35,098 nt of DNA from positions 1 through 35,098 of the IMG/VR virus record IMGVR_UViG_3300046167_000212, one strand, 5' to 3'. The notes beneath the pieces are model-generated. The model made no database searches. It had not been told where the DNA came from and was given only the letters and a program-made list of their open reading frames with translations. Positions 24,977 through 30,553 of the stretch are shown in pieces. The stretch is from a virus. Position 1 is the first letter of the stretch, and each line of letters begins with the position of its first letter. The position numbers were made by a program, and so were the translations under genes.

Positions 24977-24988
24977 CGGGAGAAGGCT

Positions 24989-25375
24989 ATGTACGTTGAT
25001 ATCTATGACCTCAATCAGAGGTTTCCGGGTTGGCAATCAGACATCGATCTAATCGTTGGCGAGACGCGTGGCGAGCTAGTCGCGTGGGCGTTTCTTAATG
25101 ACTACGACGAGTTGATGTCTACTGCCATTTTTGAGGTTTTCTATAAGGCCGCTGAGCAGTCGTGTCGTAAGGACATGGCTGAGTGGCTTATGAATCTATT
25201 CGTTGATAGTCAGGCATCAGGGCCGTGGGTTAACACTACGCGTGACTTGTACTGGGATGGCTGTCGCTGGTTCCTTGAGAAGTATCTGGTTGAGGAATCA
25301 CATAACCACAACGCCCAGATGGGCGAGCCTGACGATCTGGCTGCTTATAATTATGAGAGGGGGATGTCGCTATGA
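24989..25375 (+). CDS. Unknown acidic protein, first gene of operon
   Basis: A 128-residue acidic protein, rich in Trp and aromatic residues (LYWDGCRWFLEKYLVEE). Helical regions include ELMSTAIFEVFYKAAEQ. It has no signal peptide, zinc motif or membrane segment. It is the first gene after the promoter/operator at 24.92-24.98 kb with GGGAG upstream, and overlaps the next gene by four bases. I do not recognise it. Small acidic leading genes often encode host-takeover factors, which is only a possibility here. Confidence 0.6.
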   Translation: MYVDIYDLNQRFPGWQSDIDLIVGETRGELVAWAFLNDYDELMSTAIFEVFYKAAEQSCRKDMAEWLMNLFVDSQASGPWVNTTRDLYWDGCRWFLEKYLVEESHNHNAQMGEPDDLAAYNYERGMSL

Positions 25376-25617
25376 GCGATAAGTTACTGAGTCAGGAAGA
25401 GCTGGATGCGCTGTTCTGGATTACTGACCGGCCTAAGACTGTCGGTGAGGCTGAGATGGATGCACGGCTACAGGATTACTTAGAGCTGTGTGAGCAAGCG
25501 TTTATTGCCGGCTGGACTGACTGCGAGGAAAACATCCTTGCGGGAGAGTACAAAACAGATGCCTATTACAACGGCTATCACCAATCGATGAAGCTCAAGG
25601 GGGAGCGTAATGATTGA
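25372..25617 (+). CDS. Unknown small acidic protein
   Basis: An 81-residue helical, acidic protein (SQEELDALFWITDRPKTV, then LQDYLELCEQAFIAGWTD) ending YYNGYHQSMKLKGERND. The AF-IAGW and YYNGYH pieces recall the AFSQGYAAG and ETGYYGRY of the next gene, so the two could be distant paralogues. It starts on ATGA overlap with the previous gene and overlaps the next by eight bases. Confidence 0.6.
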   Translation: MSDKLLSQEELDALFWITDRPKTVGEAEMDARLQDYLELCEQAFIAGWTDCEENILAGEYKTDAYYNGYHQSMKLKGERND

Positions 25618-25861
25618 TTACGAAGAAGTGTTAACGAAGAGCTGGGAGCATGCCATGCGGTTACTGGCTAGAGAGTTTCGGCAAGGCTTTGAGACCGGGT
25701 ATTACGGTCGCTACATGGAGCTGAAGCCGCGCATGTCTGATGCGTTCTCACAAGGGTATGCGGCAGGTGAAGAGCTTGCACGCGTGGAGTATGCGCAGAG
25801 TGTAGCTCCACAACAGGGTTACGAAGATGTGACCTATGAAGAAATGGCAAAGGGAGCCTAA
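25610..25861 (+). CDS. Unknown small protein with Gly-Tyr motifs
   Basis: An 83-residue protein with RQGFETGYYGRYMELK and DAFSQGYAAGEELARVEY. These resemble the spaced Gly-Tyr helices of the preceding gene product. A GGGAG site precedes ATG 25610 inside the end of the upstream gene. No domain or function is recognised. The position just before the putative annealing protein suggests it belongs to the early DNA-metabolism operon. Confidence 0.6.
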   Translation: MIDYEEVLTKSWEHAMRLLAREFRQGFETGYYGRYMELKPRMSDAFSQGYAAGEELARVEYAQSVAPQQGYEDVTYEEMAKGA

Positions 25862-25863
25862 TT

Positions 25864-26472
25864 ATGAGTGATATTCCACAGCCTGTTATTGATGTTTTAA
25901 AAGAGATTGGCGAGACAGCCAAGACCTCTACTTGGGACTGTCATGGCACGCGCGTCATCTTGCACAAAGCGCTTGAGAAGATTGCGGCAAAGAAAGGCAT
26001 TGCCTTTGATGCGCCCGTCCACTTAGTCACTGACCCAGTCAACAATCAGGTAGCGATTCAAGTTACCGGGAGGCTGGGTGATATGGAGGCTTGGTCAATC
26101 GGTGAAGTTGCGCCAAACAACTGCAAGAACGCTTACCCGTTCGCTATGGCAGAGAAGCGCGCCAAAGACCGGGTGATCCTCAAGCTGGCCGGTTTACACG
26201 GTTACGTGTACTCAGAGGATGAGGCTGAAGACTTCAAAGAATCACCTCACGCCGCACTGTTGGCTTACAACGAGGCAGTGCGCGAGAACATCGACTTTGT
26301 GCTTGATGTCAAGACAGCGATAGCCAATGAGGAATGGGATCAGTTGCGAGCGATCATCGAAGAAACGCCAAACGATGTGAAGCTTGCTTTAAACCTTGCC
26401 CCCAGTAAGGGCGGCATTTTTACAACGCACGAAGTTAAGTGCATGAAGCAAAACCCAAAGGGAGATAAGTAA
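25864..26472 (+). CDS. Putative single-strand annealing/recombination protein
   Basis: A 202-residue protein of a conserved phage group with HGTRVILHKALEKIAAKKG, VAIQVTGRLGDMEAWSIGEV and especially NAYPFAMAEKRAKDRVILKL. An N-terminal beta-alpha part followed by a conserved Lys/Arg helix is reminiscent of Rad52/Sak-type annealing proteins, and the next gene is SSB-like, which supports a single-strand DNA role. The residues after ~130 are a separate helical part. This is inference from pattern and synteny. The family is sometimes annotated with an unrelated tRNA-modification name, which nothing here supports. Confidence 0.5.
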   Translation: MSDIPQPVIDVLKEIGETAKTSTWDCHGTRVILHKALEKIAAKKGIAFDAPVHLVTDPVNNQVAIQVTGRLGDMEAWSIGEVAPNNCKNAYPFAMAEKRAKDRVILKLAGLHGYVYSEDEAEDFKESPHAALLAYNEAVRENIDFVLDVKTAIANEEWDQLRAIIEETPNDVKLALNLAPSKGGIFTTHEVKCMKQNPKGDK

Positions 26473-26729
26473 TGGAGTATGACAACACTAACCGGGGCGT
26501 TCTGTTTAAGAACGATAAGAAGGCCGACGAGAAGCATCCTGATTACAAGGGGAGCTACATGGACGTCAATGGCAATGACCACTGGCTAAATGCGTGGCTG
26601 GCTAAAGATAAGAATGGCAACACCTACATGCGTCTGACTACCAAGCTCAAAGATGATGTCCACAAGCAGGGCATGCAGCAGGCGCGTCAGGTGATAGATC
26701 AGGGAGATGATAGTGATATCCCATTCTAA
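26472..26729 (+). CDS. Putative single-stranded DNA-binding protein
   Basis: An 85-residue protein with short alternating strands (NRGVLFKNDKK, KGSYMDVNGNDHWLNAWL, NTYMRLTTKLKDD) as in small OB-like folds and the C-terminal tip DDSDIPF. The DD.DIPF tip is the classic SSB tail that recruits replication and repair proteins. Full-length bacterial SSB is about 170 residues, so this is a minimal form. It starts on an overlap with the upstream annealing-type gene (TAATG) and its end overlaps the next gene. Confidence 0.6.
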   Translation: MEYDNTNRGVLFKNDKKADEKHPDYKGSYMDVNGNDHWLNAWLAKDKNGNTYMRLTTKLKDDVHKQGMQQARQVIDQGDDSDIPF

Positions 26730-26928
26730 AGTGGCCGCAGAGCGCTTCTGTGATCTTCTACGAGACGCTGGCGATGATACCGGCATACACCTCAGATCGC
26801 AGTTAAACGTCTCTAGAGCCACTACATACCGCTGGAGGCAAGAGATTGATTCAGTGGACACACTTGGCATGCTGGCTGATTACTTTGGCGTGCCAATTAC
26901 TGAGTTCTTACGGGAGAAAGAGCAATGA
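26713..26928 (+). CDS. HTH transcriptional regulator, Cro/YdaS-like
   Basis: Start GTG 26713 is preferred because AGGGAG then lies about seven bases upstream; ATG 26707 directly abuts it. The 71-residue protein has GIHLRSQLNVSRATTYRW as the helix-turn-helix, followed by a DTLGMLADYFGVPITEFL helix pair. The architecture is that of small Cro or YdaS-like repressors. It may act on the palindromes at 24957 and 27198, or on the phased repeats at 27266-27315. It overlaps the SSB gene by 17 bases. Confidence 0.65.
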   Translation: MISHSKVAAERFCDLLRDAGDDTGIHLRSQLNVSRATTYRWRQEIDSVDTLGMLADYFGVPITEFLREKEQ

Positions 26929-27149
26929 GTCAGAAGAAAAGGATCTTATCGCACCTAAACAGCGGTAAGCGGCTAACTAGGCTGAGTGCGTGGCACGAGC
27001 TAGGCGTTATTGAGTGCCCGGCACGCATCTCTGAGCTGAGGGCAGAGGGTCACACAATCTTCTCAGAGCGGAAGACGGTGTTGAATCGATTTGGTGAGTC
27101 AGTGCGGATTGCCGAATGGTTTATGCCGTTGCAATGTAAACGTCCCTGA
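26925..27149 (+). CDS. Helix-turn-helix domain protein (HTH_39-like)
   Basis: A 74-residue protein, LSHLNSGKRLTRLSAWHELG followed by ECPARISELRAEGHTI, ending in a strand pair FSERKTVLNRFGESVRIAEW. The pattern (LxxGxxLT..A...lgv...ARIseLR..G..I) is the small winged-helix-like phage HTH of the HTH_39 type. It follows the other regulator with an ATGA overlap. The TGA is followed within ten bases by the inverted repeat at 27159-27176. A regulatory role in early transcription is likely. Confidence 0.7.
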   Translation: MSQKKRILSHLNSGKRLTRLSAWHELGVIECPARISELRAEGHTIFSERKTVLNRFGESVRIAEWFMPLQCKRP

Positions 27150-27176
27150 AAAAAGAAACCCCCTCGAGAGAGGGGG
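27149..27176 (-). terminator. Rho-independent terminator facing left (minus strand)
   Basis: CCCCCTC (27159-27165) pairs with GAGGGGG (27170-27176) around GAGA. On the minus strand the hairpin is followed by TTTCTTTTTT, so it terminates transcripts coming from the right. On the plus strand it has only an A-tract upstream and no U-tract downstream, so it would be poor as a plus-strand terminator. All genes are on the plus strand, so a leftward transcript from the control region is implied. Confidence 0.6.
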
Positions 27177-27197
27177 AGTCACGGGAGTTCCACTATG

Positions 27198-27228
27198 TTG
27201 ACTAAGGGGGTCAAACTTGTGGTATCTT
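27198..27228 (+). promoter_or_regulatory. Candidate promoter with overlapping inverted repeat
   Basis: TTGACT (27198-27203) lies 19 bp before TATCTT (27223-27228), which is preceded by TG one base away (extended -10). The -35 is part of the inverted repeat TTGAC...GTCAA (27198-27214). Spacing is longer than ideal. The promoter would transcribe the candidate RNA at 27347 and the operon from 27534. Confidence 0.4.
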
Positions 27229-27262
27229 CAACCTCGGCTAGAAGTAAAAGATGTGTGTATTG

Positions 27263-27315
27263 TACGTTACGTTACAACGTGTGACAACTCGTTACGATGT
27301 GTAAGAACTTGTTAC
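27263..27315. repeat. Helically phased GTTAC-type repeats
   Basis: GTTAC occurs at 27266, 27271, 27291 and 27311, with related GTGAC at 27281 and GTAAG at 27301. From 27271 on the copies recur every 10 bp, one helical turn, and the perfect GTTAC copies every 20 bp. Such phasing places all sites on one face of the DNA, as in replication-initiator or regulator binding arrays. The function is not shown by sequence alone. Confidence 0.6.
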
Positions 27316-27346
27316 CTTTCTACACACTTCTTTCCTTCAAGTCAGA

Positions 27347-27458
27347 GATTACTGGGCGTTAGGCCGGGGAACCGAAGAACCCCGGAGCGGAGTTGACCCT
27401 CTTCATGATGCGCCCCGCTGGCCGAGAGCAGGTCAAGCGGATAGATGACAAGATTCGA
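27347..27458 (+). ncRNA. Candidate structured RNA (closed two-hairpin fold)
   Basis: Terminal stem ATTACTG (27348-27354) with CAGTAAT (27451-27457), plus a G.T pair outside. It encloses hairpin CCGGGG (27364-27369) with CCCCGG (27380-27385), and a long hairpin TTGACCCTCT (27393-27402) with AGAG (27425-27428) and GGTCAA (27431-27436). An alternative stem AGCGG (27386-27390)/CCGCT (27415-27419) competes with the second hairpin. The 112-base element precedes the gene at 27534 by 75 bases. I do not recognise it as any known riboswitch or ribozyme. It may be an operon leader RNA or an origin hairpin. Confidence 0.5.
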
Positions 27459-27533
27459 TACAGTAATTAACGCTCGTCATTATTGACTAACTTCATGTCA
27501 GAGCCTGCTCTGGCATTAAAAGGGGAAGTGTGG

Positions 27534-27779
27534 ATGAAATTAAGTAAAGAAGTAAGACTTCGACTCTGTGAGTGGGGCGGTGAAGGTGGGATTGTCGTAA
27601 GTGATGGTTGGGAGGATAAAGATGCCCTTCTGCGAGCAGATATTCTTAAAGATTGGATAGAGGATCTCACTTGCTTGTACAGTGATGCACTGCTCGACAT
27701 GGGTGGGGCCAACGCGACAGGCGTACAATTTATTGAATTAACTGAAGAGTATTTTTCAGTAGTAAGAGGCGGAAAATAA
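27534..27779 (+). CDS. Unknown small acidic protein, first of operon
   Basis: ATG 27534 has AGGGGAAG six bases upstream and is preferred over the in-frame TTG 27483, which would start inside the control region. The 81-residue product (KLSKEVRLRLCEWGGEGG, LLRADILKDWIEDLTCL, then FIELTEEYFSVVRGGK) is acidic with one predicted helical core. No motif is recognised. Its stop overlaps the next ATG by one base (TAATG), so it is coupled with the following gene. It lies downstream of the phased repeats and the candidate RNA and is the first gene they could control. Confidence 0.6.
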   Translation: MKLSKEVRLRLCEWGGEGGIVVSDGWEDKDALLRADILKDWIEDLTCLYSDALLDMGGANATGVQFIELTEEYFSVVRGGK

Positions 27780-28015
27780 TGAATCAGTTCGTAGTTGTAG
27801 ATATGCGGTCAGGCATGATGGATGGCATGTATCCAAGTTTGGAAAGTGCCAAGGAAATGGCAGAGTTCATGGAGAGCCGATACAAAGGCAGTTTTTTCAG
27901 AGTGCTGGAAATGCACGACGATGGCCGGGAGTCTCCGTGGTTTTTCCCTCCTGATCACCTCATGCATTGGGAAATGAAAAAAGTGTTTTACAAGGATAGG
28001 GAGTACGTGCAGTGA
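27779..28015 (+). CDS. Unknown small protein
   Basis: A 78-residue protein beginning MNQFVVVDMRSGMMDGMYPS, with a Glu/Lys helix (SLESAKEMAEFMESRYKG) and a strand (FFRVLEMHDDGRES). The compact alpha/beta layout is like small phage-encoded host-modulating proteins, but no family is recognised. The ATG overlaps the previous stop (TAATG), and its TGA overlaps the GTG of the next gene. It belongs to the operon leading to the replication-type gene. Confidence 0.6.
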   Translation: MNQFVVVDMRSGMMDGMYPSLESAKEMAEFMESRYKGSFFRVLEMHDDGRESPWFFPPDHLMHWEMKKVFYKDREYVQ

Positions 28016-28386
28016 TAATTCTAAAAGACGGCACTTACTACGAGCCAAGCGATGAAGAGATTATCAACTGGCAGAGAGCCTACGATAAGATCGATGTCCA
28101 TAAGGAGCTGGCGGCTATAGCTAACTGGGCTGATGCGAATCCTAGCAAGCGGAAGGTGAATGGCCCGAGGTTTGTGGTCAACTGGCTCAAGCGTGCTAAC
28201 GATAGTGGTGGCTCACCTTTCACGCAGAAGTTTAAGTCGGAAGGTGGTAAAATTAGCTCTCGGGATATGGAGCTGGAAGACGAGCTTTATCACGACTTCT
28301 TAGGTACGCATCAGGAGTATTTCCTCAACAAGTACGGTCGGTGTTACACGAAGACCGGGGAGAGAATAACTCGTGAGCAGCCATAA
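28012..28386 (+). CDS. Replication protein, DnaT/helicase-loader-like C-terminal domain
   Basis: A 124-residue protein starting at GTG 28012 on a GTGA overlap. YEPSDEEIINWQRAYDKIDV followed by ELAAIANWADANPSKRK and FVVNWLKRANDSGG is the conserved C-terminal module of phage replisome-organiser and DnaT-like helicase loaders, where it contacts single-strand DNA or the helicase. The usual N-terminal DNA-binding domain is missing, so it is a stand-alone short version, or its partner is elsewhere. No polymerase or helicase gene is seen, implying use of host replication proteins. The assignment is from motif memory. Confidence 0.6.
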   Translation: MIILKDGTYYEPSDEEIINWQRAYDKIDVHKELAAIANWADANPSKRKVNGPRFVVNWLKRANDSGGSPFTQKFKSEGGKISSRDMELEDELYHDFLGTHQEYFLNKYGRCYTKTGERITREQP

Positions 28387-28759
28387 CTGGGTAGTAAACA
28401 ACGAATATCAGGCGCGTGAGCTATGTAACTACATCATGGCTAATGTGGATCAAAAGCTGACCTATCAGATCAAGCCACAAACACGCACCAGTCAACAAAA
28501 CAAAGCCATCTATGCTTACTGCGCGCATGTCGCAAGGGAGCTGGATGCTCGGGGGAAGGATATGCAGCAGGTCGTGACAATGTCGATCTCACCAACCAAA
28601 GAGCTAGTGAAGCTCATTATGTGGGACAAGGTGCAAGAGGCACTATTCGGTAGGAAGTCATCGGCTGACCTACTAACTAACGAGGTCGACGACGTGCAAC
28701 GTGTTATTGGAAGACATCTCGCTGAGACCCACGACATTGATGTGCCATTCGGGCGATGA
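28373..28759 (+). CDS. ninB: NinB-like recombination protein
   Basis: A 128-residue protein starting at GTG 28373 and overlapping the previous gene by 14 bases. TYQIKPQTRTSQQNKAIYAY, AHVARELDARGKDMQQVV and KLIMWDKVQEALFGRKSS are the NinB (lambda Orf) signature. Lambda Orf binds SSB and single-strand DNA and can replace RecFOR functions. The presence of an SSB-like gene (26472) and NinG just downstream makes a phage recombination set. The length matches NinB. Confidence 0.85.
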   Translation: MSSHNWVVNNEYQARELCNYIMANVDQKLTYQIKPQTRTSQQNKAIYAYCAHVARELDARGKDMQQVVTMSISPTKELVKLIMWDKVQEALFGRKSSADLLTNEVDDVQRVIGRHLAETHDIDVPFGR

Positions 28760-29001
28760 GTCACATGCGTCGATGCATCGTCTGCAATGCAGTCATGATG
28801 CCATTTTTCTACAACGAGAAACCTCACCGCCTGCAAGGCTTCCGCTGTACCTGTGGTGTATGGGAGCGTGCGGTAGCAGATGAAAGGAATTTAACCTATG
28901 CCGACTTCAACAAAGCCGAAAAAGCAAAAGACCGTAGCCAAGCTAAGGGAAGAGGCCGCGGTATTACTCCAGAAGCTTGTCAGAATGAAGGCTGCGGATG
29001 A
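28756..29001 (+). CDS. Small zinc-ribbon protein overlapping ninG
   Basis: An 81-residue product on an ATGA overlap with ninB. Residues 1-40 carry CIVC and CTC (CIVCNAVMMPFF, then GFRCTCGVWERAV), a plausible four-cysteine zinc ribbon. The C-terminus (SQAKGRGRGITPEACQNEG) overlaps the start of ninG by 104 bases in another frame. The N-terminal zinc part is likely real; the tail may be a by-product of the overlap. No function is known. Confidence 0.55.
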   Translation: MSHMRRCIVCNAVMMPFFYNEKPHRLQGFRCTCGVWERAVADERNLTYADFNKAEKAKDRSQAKGRGRGITPEACQNEGCG

Positions 29002-29329
29002 GCACGGGCTTGCCTCTTGTGTGACCTGCGGGAAGCGACAGCACTACAAGGAAATGGATGGTGGGCACTTTATTAGCCGCAAATGGACTGCTACGAAGCT
29101 AATCGAAGAGAACATACACCCTCAGTGTAAAGGCTGTAACCAATACGCCAGTGGCCGGCATGATGACTACTCACTGTACATGGTAGACACCTACGGTATC
29201 GAGATGGTCAGAGAGCTGAACGATAAGAAGCGTGAGCTGTGTAAGCAGAACCGCATTGAGCTGGAAGATATTAAGGTGGAGCTGAAGCTAAGGATTGCAG
29301 AGCAAGCTGTACGCCTTGGAGAAAAATAA
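28898..29329 (+). CDS. ninG: NinG/Rap-like recombination endonuclease
   Basis: A 143-residue protein. The basic N-terminal coil (KPKKQKTVAKLREEAAVLL) leads to a Cys-rich core with C41/C44 (CVTCGK), MDGGHFISRKW with H57, and H74/C77/C80 (IHPQCKGCNQYASG), then a helical end. This is the NinG (Rap) family, an HNH-like, zinc-containing enzyme that resolves branched DNA recombination intermediates in lambda. AAAGGA eight bases upstream supports ATG 28898. It is unlikely to be the intron's homing enzyme because it matches NinG across its whole length. Confidence 0.88.
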   Translation: MPTSTKPKKQKTVAKLREEAAVLLQKLVRMKAADEHGLASCVTCGKRQHYKEMDGGHFISRKWTATKLIEENIHPQCKGCNQYASGRHDDYSLYMVDTYGIEMVRELNDKKRELCKQNRIELEDIKVELKLRIAEQAVRLGEK

Positions 29330-29422
29330 TAAAAAAATGGCTCAACCACCTTGCGCACCGTGTCAGTATATGAGACATTAGGGGTGTCGGGGATGTCCCG
29401 GCTAGTTTACGGGAGAGACACA

Positions 29423-29617
29423 ATGACCAACCTAAGCCTAGACGCAATGCTCGCAGTCCGCTCGGCGGTTGCTGGCGCGGGCCTCAAATGGACGCACGAG
29501 ATACGCACTGCCATACGAACGTCAGAGCTATCCACCAACCTGTACCTTGCTGACCCAGAGCGCTTCGATATAGTGCTTGAGTCAGAGATTTCTTACTTTA
29601 CTGACATGGCCGCATAA
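29423..29617 (+). CDS. Unknown small protein
   Basis: A 64-residue protein from ATG 29423 with GGGAG six bases upstream; an upstream in-frame ATG (29351) lies in a stretch without a ribosome site. It has AMLAVRSAVAGAGLKW and ELSTNLYLADPERFD helices and an acidic end. The stop lies inside the terminator loop at 29614-29617. It may be translated from its own short transcript ending there. No family is recognised. Confidence 0.55.
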   Translation: MTNLSLDAMLAVRSAVAGAGLKWTHEIRTAIRTSELSTNLYLADPERFDIVLESEISYFTDMAA

Positions 29618-29628
29618 GCGGCCTTTGT
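29608..29628 (+). terminator. Short rho-independent terminator containing a stop codon
   Basis: GGCCGC (29608-29613) pairs with GCGGCC (29618-29623) around ATAA, followed by TTTGTT. The loop TAA (29615-29617) is the stop codon of the gene at 29423, so translation to the end would open the hairpin and make termination depend on ribosome position. Confidence 0.65.
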
Positions 29629-29629
29629 T

Positions 29630-29818
29630 ATGAACGCTGATATCGAGATACGCATTCTAAGCTTGCTCCGGGCGCATTACCTCCAACACGAGGTAGCGTC
29701 CATCATCGAGTTGGAGTTCCCGCAACTTAATGAGTTTGACGTTGAAGACTTGCCCGTGCGGATTAAAAAAATAAAACAGGTAACACAAGGACGTCATGAC
29801 TGCGCCAATCAACCCTAA
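29630..29818 (+). CDS. Unknown small protein
   Basis: A 62-residue protein reading from ATG 29630, with no good ribosome site, so confidence is lower. It is helical and acidic, then basic (LSLLRAHYLQHEVASIIELE and LPVRIKKIKQ). It overlaps the sigma region 4 gene by 23 bases. It could be a regulatory partner or an unused frame. No motif is recognised. Confidence 0.45.
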   Translation: MNADIEIRILSLLRAHYLQHEVASIIELEFPQLNEFDVEDLPVRIKKIKQVTQGRHDCANQP

Positions 29819-30020
29819 TAACTATATGACGCTTACCGAAGTTGCCTATGAGCTAGGCATATCCAGACAGCGTGTAAAGCAAATCGAGACCGCGGCACTG
29901 AAGAAGCTGCGCAACAACAAAAAAATGAGGGCTTACTATGAAGGAATTATCGACGGACGCATGGTCAACAATAGTAATCGTGTTCTTGATATTGGTAGTG
30001 GCTATGGGCGTCGTTGGTAA
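29796..30020 (+). CDS. Stand-alone sigma factor region 4.2-like DNA-binding protein
   Basis: A 74-residue protein. Residues 11-39 (YMTLTEVAYELGISRQRVKQ, then IETAALKKLR) match the sigma70 region 4.2 helix-turn-helix that reads the -35 box, including the SRQRVKQIE core. There is no region 2, so it is not a full sigma factor. Proteins of this size can act as RNA polymerase-targeted regulators in phages. The residues after ~50 overlap the next gene and may be unimportant. AAGGA upstream of ATG supports the start. Confidence 0.75.
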   Translation: MTAPINPNNYMTLTEVAYELGISRQRVKQIETAALKKLRNNKKMRAYYEGIIDGRMVNNSNRVLDIGSGYGRRW

Positions 30021-30162
30021 CGGCGACTACGAAGACGCGCTTGCAGAAGAGGCGCACTACACTAATATGGTTTGTGCTGGGCACTGGCCTGACTACAAAA
30101 ATCTGGGGATTAGTTGTGAAGCTCAACAGCGAGCAAATGCAGGAGGCAATGTCTCTTTCTAA
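29938..30162 (+). CDS. Small membrane protein
   Basis: A 74-residue protein. A single transmembrane helix lies at residues ~10-28 (WSTIVIVFLILVVAMGVVGN). A short exported or cytoplasmic tail with EEAHYTNMVCAGHWPDYKN and CEAQQRAN follows, with two Cys. GAGGG seven bases upstream supports ATG 29938. It overlaps the sigma-like gene by 83 bases. The W-P-D-Y motif occurs in small phage membrane proteins of unknown role. Confidence 0.65.
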   Translation: MKELSTDAWSTIVIVFLILVVAMGVVGNGDYEDALAEEAHYTNMVCAGHWPDYKNLGISCEAQQRANAGGNVSF

Positions 30163-30310
30163 CCGAGGCGTAGACACTTGGTCTATCTCTCAACTCATGG
30201 GTGTACACTACGACACCATGAGGAAGTATCTAAGGCAGTACGAGCGGTACGGGGAGTCGATATTCACTAAAGATCCTGTGCCAGTTGATGAGTCTGTGGA
30301 TAAGTCTTAG
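30116..30310 (+). CDS. Small HTH protein upstream of terminase
   Basis: A 64-residue protein from GTG 30116 (GGGGAT six bases upstream). NSEQMQEAMSLSNRGVDTWS then ISQLMGVHYDTMRKYLRQYE is a homeodomain-like helix-turn-helix (resolvase or terminase-small type). A longer reading from ATG 30014 lies mostly in the membrane protein frame and is rejected. It is 240 bases before terS and might regulate packaging or late genes. The function is inferred. Confidence 0.6.
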   Translation: MKLNSEQMQEAMSLSNRGVDTWSISQLMGVHYDTMRKYLRQYERYGESIFTKDPVPVDESVDKS

Positions 30311-30342
30311 AATTGGGGCGTCATTAGCAGTGAGGCGATAGT

Positions 30343-30549
30343 ATGCTGCAAGTGGTTGGTATCCAGTGGTATCCGGTACGACCGGGCAACATGCCTAAGA
30401 ACGAGAGAACGGTGCTTGTCGCATTCGACGACATGACTGTGGAATCTTGGCCTCTTACTTTTAGTGACATTATGGACGGAGAGATACGGGCAGGACACAG
30501 CATGGGGCTGTACTGGGCCGACTCAATACCGCACCCAGAAGAGGATTAG
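30343..30549 (+). CDS. Unknown small protein before terS
   Basis: A 68-residue protein from ATG 30343 with GAGG seven bases upstream. It is beta-rich, with WYPVRPGNMPKNERTVLVAF and DDMTVESWPLTFSD, ending in an acidic tail (SIPHPEED). It resembles small phage proteins of the DUF551 kind in the GNMPKNERTVLVAF core, but this is a weak recollection. It ends four bases before the terS start. Confidence 0.5.
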   Translation: MLQVVGIQWYPVRPGNMPKNERTVLVAFDDMTVESWPLTFSDIMDGEIRAGHSMGLYWADSIPHPEED

Positions 30550-30553
30550 TACG

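Noticed and set aside
27150-27480. tRNA gene in the control region
   Set aside because: No cloverleaf with TTC and anticodon arms can be drawn; the foldable segment has a different two-hairpin layout.
27483-27533. TTG start of the gene after the control region
   Set aside because: The in-frame ATG 27534 has AGGGGAAG at proper distance; the TTG does not.
28898-29329. HNH-like cysteine/histidine motif as the intron's homing endonuclease
   Set aside because: The whole protein matches NinG/Rap, is in the usual position after ninB, and is 9 kb from the intron.
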